Shown: positions 30,535-38,298 of the stretch, in pieces
Layout of the letters: each line of letters starts with the position of its first letter
Numbering within the stretch: the first letter of the stretch is position 1
Source: Dehalococcoidia bacterium
GTDB taxonomy: Bacteria; Chloroflexota; Dehalococcoidia; GIF9; AB-539-J10
NCBI GenBank assembly: GCA_016933195.1
Contig: JAFGBN010000098.1
Location: 1-44,529, forward strand
Direction: 5' to 3'
DNA: 44,529 bases
Translations under genes and position numbers: made by a program
The notes under the pieces: generated by a model
The model's input: the letters and a program-made list of their open reading frames with translations, nothing else
The model's database searches: none
Told to the model about the DNA's origin: nothing

Positions 30535-31698
30535 TTACTTTATTGCTACTTCGCTGACTTCATCCTGGCTTGCAATGACAGGGTAGTCGCGAGCTAACCC
30601 CACTCGCTCGTCGTAGGGAGGATGGTCATAAAACAAAAACTTTGCCCACCTGCTGGGTTTAGCTTCAGATAAGTTCTGGTTAGTTAGCTTGGCCATCAGA
30701 CTTATAAAGGCTTGCGGATTATTGCTCAGCTCCAGTGCGAACTTATCTGCCGCTAGTTCAATACGACGATTATACCAATTGAGCAATGGTTGGGATAGCA
30801 AGATGAGCACAGCTAGAACTAGGATTAGCCAGGGGAGAGCAGCCAAATCACTTATTCCCTGAAAGGAAAATAACACTACTCCTGTTTTAAGAGCGAGATT
30901 GGCTAGGTAAAATGCCAGCAAAAAAGCGATTGCCTGGATTGCCATGAGTTTGGCGATATCATGGTGGAGGTGATGGCCTAGCTCATGGGCTAGAGTTACC
31001 TCTATCTCGTCGGGTGAATATTCCTGCAGTAAGGTGTCACTGAAGATAATGCGCCTGGATTTGCCCCAGCCGCATAGCATGGCGTTAGCTGTGGTGAACT
31101 TGCTACTTAAATTCATAGTGAGCACATTTTTAATGTTAACTCTAGCCCGCTTGCTTAGATTTAGCAATCTCTCTTTAAGCTCCCCTTCCTCTAGAGGGTT
31201 CAACTTGAAAAATAAAGGCATAAGGAGTGTAGGATTTATCCAGGTAAGGAACAGGCTGAGCAAAATCACAATCAAGGCTGATATTAACCACCATAGTGTT
31301 GGAAGATATCCCATAAGCCCGTAGACAGCTATGATTAGGCATAAGCCGAGCGATAGAAACAGCGCTAAGGCTTTAGCCTTGTCTCTCAGCCAGCCTGCTA
31401 GTGCCTGGGCTGACAGACCGTAACGATGCAGCAATGTAAAATCATAATAGTAATCTAGCGGCGCTATTATCACTCCATAGCCCATTGCCAGAATCAATAA
31501 GTATAAAGCTGCTCTCCATGGTAAGGGGAAGGGCAATAGAGTAGCTAGCTTAGCCGATGCACCAGTGAAAAGGAAGACTAACAGCAAAATGAGGCTTATT
31601 CCGAGTTCCAGAAAGGACCCCCGCCGCGATAATCTACTATATTCTCTGGCTTTTCGTTGACGTGCTGGGTCCAGGGTGATATCTGCTAAGGTCGTCAT
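30535..31698 (-). CDS. M48 family (Ste24/HtpX-like) membrane metalloprotease
   Basis: VTLAHELGHHLHHDIAKL zinc motif; LAADKFALELSNNPQAF; multiple TM stretches. Confidence 0.92.
   Translation of the reverse strand: MTTLADITLDPARQRKAREYSRLSRRGSFLELGISLILLLVFLFTGASAKLATLLPFPLPWRAALYLLILAMGYGVIIAPLDYYYDFTLLHRYGLSAQALAGWLRDKAKALALFLSLGLCLIIAVYGLMGYLPTLWWLISALIVILLSLFLTWINPTLLMPLFFKLNPLEEGELKERLLNLSKRARVNIKNVLTMNLSSKFTTANAMLCGWGKSRRIIFSDTLLQEYSPDEIEVTLAHELGHHLHHDIAKLMAIQAIAFLLAFYLANLALKTGVVLFSFQGISDLAALPWLILVLAVLILLSQPLLNWYNRRIELAADKFALELSNNPQAFISLMAKLTNQNLSEAKPSRWAKFLFYDHPPYDERVGLARDYPVIASQDEVSEVAIK
30541..30584 (+). repeat. Palindromic-type interspersed repeat in the 3' end of the M48 gene (copy D)
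   Basis: TATTGCTACTTCGCTGACTTCATCCTGGCTTGCAATGACAGGG; encodes the C-terminus PVIASQDEVSEVAIK. Confidence 0.7.
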
Positions 31699-31725
31699 GC
31701 AGTGGCCAAATCTAGGGCGCAGGTG

Positions 31726-32991
31726 CTATGTAGCCTTCTCCCTGGTGACTACAACCATCTCTATTTTCATTCCGCGCATTTCGGTTATGACAAATTTCAG
31801 ATTCTTATATTTCAATTGTTCCCCCTGCTTCGGTATGCGACCCAGATGACTAAGGATAAAACCAGCCACCGTCTCGTAATCATCTAAAGGTAGCCCCAGC
31901 CCCAGTTCCTCGTTAGCTTCTTCAATTCGAAATCCACCATCAAGTTGGAAAGTACTATCACCGGTCACCACAAAATCCTTGTCCTCGCCAATCAGCTCAT
32001 CCCTGATATCGCCCATAATCTCCTCGGTTAACAACCCCAAGGTGACCATTCCGGCTATGCCTCCGAACTCATCCACAACGATTGCCATGCGATAGCCACC
32101 ATCCCTCATTTCGGCGAGAAGTTCTCCTAAATGCTTGCTTTCGGGTATAAAATAGGCGCTGCGCACTAAATCATCGATGACAGTTCTCTTACTGGCAGAA
32201 TCATCAGCCAGCTTCATCAGAACATCCTTGGCAGACAAGATGCCCACCACGTTATCAGTATTATCTTTGTACACGGGGAAACGGCTGTAAGGCTTCTGAG
32301 TATAAATATCCAGAAAATCGTTTACCTTAGTCCCCTGAGCTACCCAGACAATTTCAGTCCTGGGAATCATTACCTTGCTTACGGGTCGGTCGGTAAACTC
32401 GAAGACTTTGTGCAACATCTCTGCCTCATTCTCCTCTACCACCCCTTCAACCTCACCAGCATTTATCGCAGAGCGTATTTCACCCTCACTTACCAACCTG
32501 TCATCTTCCTCGGGCCGGGCTATCATTCTACTGAATCCCAAACCAATGCGACCCAGCGCCAGGACAAATGGGTAAAGACACCACTCCATTACCCTCAAGG
32601 GGGTAATATAAAGCAGAGATAACCGCTGAGCATGATGCACCGCCAGAGTCTTGGGGATAAGCTCACCAAAAACTAGAACCAGCGCCGTCACCCCGATGGT
32701 AGCTATGATTGGCCCCCATGGCAGGCCCAGTATTGCTACTGCCATGATAGTGCCCAATGTAGCCGCAGCGATATTCACCAGGTTATTACCCAGTAGAACG
32801 GTGGCTAAGAATCTCTCCGGTTTCTCAGATGCTTTAGCTAGCTGCTTGGCTCCCTTAACGCCGCTCTCTACAAGATACCTTATGCGGAGTTTAGGCAGGG
32901 CAATAAAGGCTGACTCAGCACTGGAGAAGAAAGCTGAAAGCGCTAAGCAGACCAGCAAGGCCAATAAAAGCCAACTATCGGCGTCGTCCAC
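31726..32991 (-). CDS. Hemolysin/CNNM-family protein (DUF21 + CBS + CorC/HlyC)
   Basis: LALSAFFSSAESAFIALPKLRIRYLVESG; VMIPRTEIVWV; MAIVVDEFGGIAGMVTL. Confidence 0.94.
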   Translation of the reverse strand: MDDADSWLLLALLVCLALSAFFSSAESAFIALPKLRIRYLVESGVKGAKQLAKASEKPERFLATVLLGNNLVNIAAATLGTIMAVAILGLPWGPIIATIGVTALVLVFGELIPKTLAVHHAQRLSLLYITPLRVMEWCLYPFVLALGRIGLGFSRMIARPEEDDRLVSEGEIRSAINAGEVEGVVEENEAEMLHKVFEFTDRPVSKVMIPRTEIVWVAQGTKVNDFLDIYTQKPYSRFPVYKDNTDNVVGILSAKDVLMKLADDSASKRTVIDDLVRSAYFIPESKHLGELLAEMRDGGYRMAIVVDEFGGIAGMVTLGLLTEEIMGDIRDELIGEDKDFVVTGDSTFQLDGGFRIEEANEELGLGLPLDDYETVAGFILSHLGRIPKQGEQLKYKNLKFVITEMRGMKIEMVVVTREKAT

Positions 32992-33261
32992 CTACCACCA
33001 CCCCCTAAACCCATCCTGTAAGAAAACTGATGATGTTATCCAAATAAGTTTTCATGCTAAAGGTATAATATTTGCTAGAATTATAATAGCATTGACCTGC
33101 AGGCTTGTCAAAAGGCTTACAGCCCCGCTCACATTTAGTGGTGTTTGTTACGGGGGTGTCCTGCCCTCGGTGTAATATCCCACAATTATGTATCTACTAT
33201 CACGCTGAGAAGGGGTATAATAGAGATAGTCACTAAACCAGTCTTGGGAGGAGGTGATGAA

Positions 33262-33456
33262 ATGCCCACATACGAGTTTTGGTGTCCAAAGTGTGGTAAG
33301 GAGTTTGAGGTCAAAAGACCGATAGCTGATTTCGACAAACCTGCTCTGTGTCCCGATTGTGACACCCAGGGAGAGAAATTGGTGTCAACTTTTGCCTCAA
33401 AAACTGGCGACTCCTTGCAAGTGCCGGCAAAGACACCTTTCAGAATGAAAGGATGA
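33262..33456 (+). CDS. FmdB-type zinc ribbon protein
   Basis: MPTYEFWCPKCGKEFEVKRPIADFDKPALCPDCDTQGEKLVSTFAS; RBS GGAGGTGATGAA. Confidence 0.88.
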   Translation: MPTYEFWCPKCGKEFEVKRPIADFDKPALCPDCDTQGEKLVSTFASKTGDSLQVPAKTPFRMKG

Positions 33457-33581
33457 ACAGCAAATCCCCAAAATGGCAGCACCCGGGTGGTAAGCTTCGG
33501 GAACTGGGCGCAGAAGCATGGTGCGATACTGGGTTCCTTTGCATCCTCGACTCCAAAGTTCGCCAGCGCCTCCTCCACCAA

Positions 33582-33672
33582 CTCTGGCAAGCAGTTATGG
33601 GATGAAAATAATGTGGATAAAGCCAGAGATGAATTATAAGAAAATTAAATGTAACTGCGGATGATAAAACTA
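33582..33672 (+). repeat. Dispersed element, copy 1
   Basis: CTCTGGC(33582-33588)...AATGTGGATAAAGCCAGAGATGAATTATAAGAAAATTAAATGTAACTGCGGATGATAAAA; similar to copies at ~34.6 and ~35.9 kb. Confidence 0.75.
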
Positions 33673-33810
33673 ACTCCGTAACATCGCCAGATTGGACTTG
33701 ACAAAATTAGTATTTGTGTTAAATTTACTGTAATGAATGACTCCTGCTGTTCCCACAACAGGAGTTATTGAATTCCCTTTGTTGTGCTGCCGATAAGGGG
33801 AACTGAAATC

Positions 33811-33836
33811 ACAAGCCCCGCTTTAAAGCGGGGCTT
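33811..33836. terminator. Perfect palindrome, probable intrinsic terminator
   Basis: CAAGCCCCGCTTTAAAGCGGGGCTTG, a perfect 13-bp inverted repeat; on the + strand followed by TTCTT. The NYN stop codon TAA lies at its centre. Confidence 0.75.
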
Positions 33837-34422
33837 GTTCTTCTAAAGGCGTTTCAAACAGGCAGTCCGTAAGATATTCCTCTGTTAAGGGAATCCGCTT
33901 GTCCGCTGCTTCCCTGAGCGTCTTCGCCCAGCTTTTCCCAGGCACACACGCATTCTCTACTTTTTTGTTCGTCTGTTCACGAATATAGTCAACCGCTTCT
34001 GCCAAGTCGCTATCACCAGAGACCAGAATAGCAGTATCATAAGCACCTCTCACTGCCAGCGTAACCATGTCCACTGCGATTCGCGCATCCACGCCCTTCT
34101 GCGTATAATCATTATACTCAAATGATTCCTTGCATTTGGGGCATTCGACTGTATGTCTCCTGGGCACGATTCTTCCACGCCGAATCTGGAGATTTTCAAC
34201 CCAGCCCAACTTGTCAAGAAATCGCTGGTGCGCCTTGCCCATGGATGAGTTAGGGCGAGGACTGGGAGTAGTGTAATAATAGGCCCGCACCAGGTGGCGC
34301 TCTGCAACCAGCTTCTTAACCAAGCTATCTATATTTACAGATTTCTGCAGATTGAGTCCAAATTTTACCCCAGCATAAAGATTCCCACCATCTATGAATA
34401 CCATAACACGCTCGTTCTCCAC
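33823..34422 (-). CDS. NYN (LabA/DUF88-like, PIN-fold) domain protein with a CPKC motif
   Basis: RVMVFIDGGNLYAGVKFGL ... QKGVDARIAVDMVTLAVRGAYDTAILVSGDSDLAEAVDYIRE. Confidence 0.93.
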   Translation of the reverse strand: MENERVMVFIDGGNLYAGVKFGLNLQKSVNIDSLVKKLVAERHLVRAYYYTTPSPRPNSSMGKAHQRFLDKLGWVENLQIRRGRIVPRRHTVECPKCKESFEYNDYTQKGVDARIAVDMVTLAVRGAYDTAILVSGDSDLAEAVDYIREQTNKKVENACVPGKSWAKTLREAADKRIPLTEEYLTDCLFETPLEEQAPL

Positions 34423-34535
34423 AGTTTAAAACCTCCTGCTTGCTAATCTTAACCACACTTTTACATAAGGAAAAGCCACGAAAAGCCATCCTCCAACTGA
34501 TTCTACAACATTGTCCAGAGCAAAGATAGATACCG

Positions 34536-34653
34536 TAGGCAGAAACAGGCCTTTATACAACTGGGAATAGAGTCTCTGCAAGGAAACCCTAGCAATGAGG
34601 GCAAAGCCAAGGGTGGACTACGAGAAGATTAAATGTGACTGTGTGTGCTAAAA
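34536..34653 (+). repeat. Dispersed element, copy 2
   Basis: GGCAGAAACAGGCCTTTATACAAC...CTGCAAGGAAACCCTAGCAATGAGGGCAAAGCCAAGGGTGGACTACGAGAAGATTAAATGTGACTGTGTGTGCTAAAA; aligned by eye with copy 3. Confidence 0.85.
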
Positions 34654-34862
34654 TCTAGCGAGAAGGGTTTTTGCCAAATTGACGAAGAAGTTCTTCTATC
34701 AGGGCATCTTTTCCCTGTATAATCATGCTTCAACTCGGCGATAGCTTCCCCCCAAAGTGATTTGGCCCGGAAGTAGTCGAGCTTGCTTGCACGGACAGAG
34801 TGAATGCAGTCAGATTGCGCCGAATCCATGATTAGTATTAGTAGAAAGGACTCTTAGCAGCG

Positions 34863-35849
34863 TTGTTCGAGGAAATATTACCAAACCTCTATAGAATTGA
34901 GGTCCCCCTCCCCAGAAGTCCCCTGAAGGCCCTTAACTCTTATGTAGTAAAAGGGGCTCAGCGGTCTTTAATTATCGATACTGGATGGAACCGCGAGGAC
35001 TGTATGAGAGCGTTAACTTCTGGCTTAACGGAATGCGGTGTGAATTTGCAGGAAGCTGATTTTTTCATCACGCATATGCATGCAGACCACTCAGGTTTAG
35101 TGTCAAGTCTCGCCGCAGATACAGCAAAGATTTACTTCGGTCGGGCGGATGCGGCAATTATTAACTCTAATACGCCGGGGCCTTGGGAAAGACAGACCGA
35201 TTTTGCCCGTAAACATGGCTTTCCCGAGGATGAACTCGCGCTGGCTATCAGAAATCACCCGGGTCGCAGGTATAGCCCAGCGGCCCGCCTGGACTTCCAT
35301 ATCCTGAAAGAAGATGACACAGTGAGCATGGGGGATTACTTATTTAGATGTGTTGAAACCCCGGGACATACCGAGGGCCATTTGTGTCTTTACGAACCCA
35401 GCAAGAAGATACTCATAGCTGGAGACCATGTTCTCGGTGATATAACCCCCAATATCTCACTTTGGTCCGATGAGTGGAATCCTCTGAAGGAATATCTGAT
35501 GAGCCTGGACAAAGTTTACGATTTGAATGTTGAACTTGTGCTACCTGGCCATAGGAGCATTCTTAAAAATCACCGGGAGAGAATTGGAGAGTTGCGGCGT
35601 CATCACCAACTGAGGCTTGATGAGATTATCTCTATCCTTGAAAAGGGCAGGCAAAACGCTTCCCAGATAGCATCGCAAATGACCTGGGATGTAACCTACA
35701 AATCGTGGGATATGTTTCCCCCGTCGCAAAAGTGGTTTGCTTTCGGAGAGGCTATAGCTCACCTGAAATTACTGGAGGAGGAGGGAAAGGTAGCTAAGGA
35801 GATAGGGGGGCGAGAAGTAGTATTTTTCGACAGGCCGTCAGGTGATTGA
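34863..35849 (+). CDS. MBL-fold metallo-hydrolase (TTG start)
   Basis: SLIIDTGWNREDC; FFITHMHADHSGLV; ETPGHTEGHLCLYEP; LIAGDHVLGDITP; VLPGHR. Confidence 0.93.
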   Translation: MFEEILPNLYRIEVPLPRSPLKALNSYVVKGAQRSLIIDTGWNREDCMRALTSGLTECGVNLQEADFFITHMHADHSGLVSSLAADTAKIYFGRADAAIINSNTPGPWERQTDFARKHGFPEDELALAIRNHPGRRYSPAARLDFHILKEDDTVSMGDYLFRCVETPGHTEGHLCLYEPSKKILIAGDHVLGDITPNISLWSDEWNPLKEYLMSLDKVYDLNVELVLPGHRSILKNHRERIGELRRHHQLRLDEIISILEKGRQNASQIASQMTWDVTYKSWDMFPPSQKWFAFGEAIAHLKLLEEEGKVAKEIGGREVVFFDRPSGD

Positions 35850-35861
35850 AGCAAAAAAGAG

Positions 35862-35984
35862 CTGTGGGTGGAAGCAGCCTTTATACGAGTGAGGATGGAA
35901 TTTCCTTTGCAAGAAAATCCTGGCAATGTGGGCAAAGCCAGGGATGGCTTATGAGGGGATTAAATGTGACTGTGTGTGGTAAGA
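35862..35984 (+). repeat. Dispersed element, copy 3
   Basis: GTGGGTGGAAGCAGCCTTTATACGAG...TTTGCAAGAAAATCCTGGCAATGTGGGCAAAGCCAGGGATGGCTTATGAGGGGATTAAATGTGACTGTGTGTGGTAAGA. Confidence 0.85.
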
Positions 35985-36093
35985 GCACCTGCTCTGATTA
36001 TGTGCCAGCTGGCACTTCAAATCAGTCTCTTAATTTCTCCTGGCGCTGACCTGTCTGCTATGCCTTTACGTCCTCGCTTATGCGAATATTAGA

Positions 36094-36486
36094 CTAGGAA
36101 GTCAAGGCCTTTTTCAGCTTTGCTACGAGGTCTTCTCGTGGCGGCGAAAAAACTTCGATGGCCTTGAATCCCTTATCCGAAATGTAGCTTCCATGCTCTA
36201 CATTTGAGGGTATAGTAATAACGTCACCCTTCTTAAGTGGATACAACTTGCCGTCCATTATCTGGTCGCACCCGCCATCCAGGACTATTAGAATCTGTTC
36301 CGCTTCATGGTGGTGGGTAGGGAAGTATGTATTGGGCTCAGTAGTGACAAAACTGAGTGTCATGTTTACAGCGGACACAAGGTGGCTGTTTGAACCGGGA
36401 GCTAATTCTACAAGGGGAACATCAGAGTAGTGGACAACTCGTTTACTGAATTCCTCTTTGCTGGCATATGGTTCTTTCTTTTCCAT
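36094..36486 (-). CDS. Small cupin-domain protein (paralog 1)
   Basis: MEKKEPYASKEEF...FPTHHHEAEQILIVLDGGCDQIMDGKLYPLKKGDVITIPSNVEHG. Confidence 0.92.
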   Translation of the reverse strand: MEKKEPYASKEEFSKRVVHYSDVPLVELAPGSNSHLVSAVNMTLSFVTTEPNTYFPTHHHEAEQILIVLDGGCDQIMDGKLYPLKKGDVITIPSNVEHGSYISDKGFKAIEVFSPPREDLVAKLKKALTS

Positions 36487-36654
36487 TGAACTCCTCCTCT
36501 TCAATTATACTTACTAATCCGCGCCAACAGGATGTAGATGGCCCATTCGAATGTAACAACATTCCCGAGTAAAATCAAAAATTTTCACTCGCTCAGGTGA
36601 TCAGGCAAGTAGCGCCTTCTACGTCTCTAGCTCCCCGGTTATACGAACATCAGG

Positions 36655-37047
36655 CTAGGAGGCCAAGGCCTTTTTTAGCCTTGCTGCGAGGTCTTCTCGT
36701 GCTGGCGAAAAAATTTCGATGGCTTTGAGGCCTTTATCATAAACATAGTCTCCATGCGGTACATTTGAAGGTATAATGAGAACGTCACCTTTTTTAAGTG
36801 GATATAACTTCCCATCCACTATCTGGTCGCACTCGCCGTCCAGTACTATCACAATCTGTTCCGCTTCATGGTGGTGAGGGGGAAAGTGCTTATTGGGGTC
36901 GATAGTGATGAAACTGACCGTCATGTTTACCGCAGACACAAGGTGACTGTTTGAACCGGGAGCCATTTCTACAATGGGAACATCGGGGTAGTGGACAACC
37001 CGTTGATTGAATTCCTCCTTGCTGGCATATGGCTCTTTCTTTTCCAT
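36655..37047 (-). CDS. Small cupin-domain protein (paralog 2)
   Basis: MEKKEPYASKEEF...FPPHHHEAEQIVIVLDGECDQIVDGKLYPLKKGDVLIIPSNVPHG; 130 aa, ungapped alignment to paralog 1 with about 27 differences counted by eye. Confidence 0.92.
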   Translation of the reverse strand: MEKKEPYASKEEFNQRVVHYPDVPIVEMAPGSNSHLVSAVNMTVSFITIDPNKHFPPHHHEAEQIVIVLDGECDQIVDGKLYPLKKGDVLIIPSNVPHGDYVYDKGLKAIEIFSPAREDLAARLKKALAS

Positions 37048-37273
37048 TGAAATTATTCCTCCTTAATTACGTTTCAGTTCCGCGCGAATAAGTTACATAT
37101 AGCTGGTTTGAATTTAACAGCATTAAACAGCAAAGTCAACTCTTTGTACCGGCTCACGCGACGTGTGTTCCCATTACCTGTAATTGCAAGGCACAAAGCT
37201 TTGAAGTAATATTCTATTTTATTTCGTTGATATCATAATCGCTTGCAAAACTAAGGACGGAGGAAAGAATTTG

Positions 37274-38140
37274 ATGTCCACAGCTGAAATAGGAATAATC
37301 GGGGGCAGCGGGCTTTACAAGATAGAAGGCATGACTGAGATGGAAGAGGTGAAGCTAAGCACGCCTTTTGGCGAACCCAGCGATGCTATTATTTTGGGCG
37401 AACTTGAAGGGGTAAGTGTTGCTTTTCTTCCCAGGCATGGTAAGGGGCACCACATCAGTCCTGGAGAACTGCCGGTTAAGGCTAATATCTATGCCTTGAA
37501 ATCTCTGGGGGTGGAAAGGATTATCTCGGTGAGTGCTGTGGGCAGCCTCAAGGAAGAAATCCAGCCTATGGATTTGGTCATTCCTGACCAGCTCATTGAT
37601 TGCACTAATGGCAGGGAGAGTACCTTCTTCAGTGATGGGATAGTGGCGCACATTGCCTTTGCCGAACCTTTCTGCCCCGTGTTGAGCCAAATTCTATTTG
37701 AGGCAGCCGATAAGGCAGGTGCCAAGGTACATAGAGGCGGTGTTTATCTGGCTATGGAAGGGCCGCAATTTTGCACCAAAGCTCAGTCACAGCTTTACCG
37801 TTCCTGGGGCGCCGATATCATTGGAATGACTGCTTTGCCTGAGGCTAAACTGGCGAGAGAAGCCGAAATGTGCTATGCCACGCTCGCCGTTGTCACCGAT
37901 TATGATTGCTGGCATCTGGACTATGAACCAGTGACTACAGAGATGATTCTAACCACTCTACAGAAAGGCATTGATACTGCCAAGAGAATCCTGAAAAGGA
38001 TAATTCCTCTTATCCCCTCCAAGCGGGACTGCGCTTGTGCCACCGCCCTTAAGAATGCTATTGTTACCTCGCCGAAATATATACCAGACAGAGCAAAAAA
38101 GGATTTGGATTTACTTATTGGGAAATACCTGGACAGATAG
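37274..38140 (+). CDS. mtnP: S-methyl-5'-thioadenosine phosphorylase family protein
   Basis: IGIIGGSGLYKIEGM; FLPRHGKGHHISPGELPVKANIYALKSLGVERIISVSAVGSL; YLAMEGPQFCTKAQSQLYRSWGADIIGMTALPEAKLAREAEMCYA. Confidence 0.95.
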   Translation: MSTAEIGIIGGSGLYKIEGMTEMEEVKLSTPFGEPSDAIILGELEGVSVAFLPRHGKGHHISPGELPVKANIYALKSLGVERIISVSAVGSLKEEIQPMDLVIPDQLIDCTNGRESTFFSDGIVAHIAFAEPFCPVLSQILFEAADKAGAKVHRGGVYLAMEGPQFCTKAQSQLYRSWGADIIGMTALPEAKLAREAEMCYATLAVVTDYDCWHLDYEPVTTEMILTTLQKGIDTAKRILKRIIPLIPSKRDCACATALKNAIVTSPKYIPDRAKKDLDLLIGKYLDR

Positions 38141-38167
38141 AAGGGAGGCGGGAGACTCTGATGCTAG

Positions 38168-38259
38168 AGTGCGTAGTTACCATGTTAATTCCAGTGCATG
38201 GAGGCGCGTTTCTGCAAGACCAGGGATAGCATGGCTCCTCTCTCTATCCTGGACGCACT
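38168..38259 (+). ncRNA. Candidate structured leader (three-way junction) upstream of the methionine synthase-like gene
   Basis: AGTGCGT (38168-38174)/ACGCACT (38253-38259); CCATG (38180-38184)/CATGG (38197-38201); CCAGGGATAG (38220-38229)/CTATCCTGG (38244-38252). Confidence 0.4.
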
Positions 38260-38298
38260 GCGATGAGTTTCCCCGACGTCTCTAACTAGAAGGGAAAA

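Noticed and set aside
33145-33261. Upstream extension of the FmdB ORF
   Set aside because: MPTYEFWC is the standard FmdB N-terminus and has a strong Shine-Dalgarno right before it.
33454-33456. Selenocysteine recoding of the TGA in the FmdB frame
   Set aside because: No adjacent selenoprotein family context and no recognised SECIS hairpin right after the TGA; only the open frame was kept as an observation.
33582-35984. Classical integron attC array
   Set aside because: I could not recognise canonical core sites (GTTRRRY / RYYYAAC) at the element ends, and no integron integrase is in the window; kept only as a cassette-like analogy.
33582-35984. CRISPR array
   Set aside because: Only three diverged copies about 1 kb apart with genes between them; no short regular spacers and no cas genes.
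36002-36015. Perfect palindrome GTGCCAGCTGGCAC
   Set aside because: Isolated 14-bp palindrome, with no second copy or clear promoter context found; could be an operator but unsupported.
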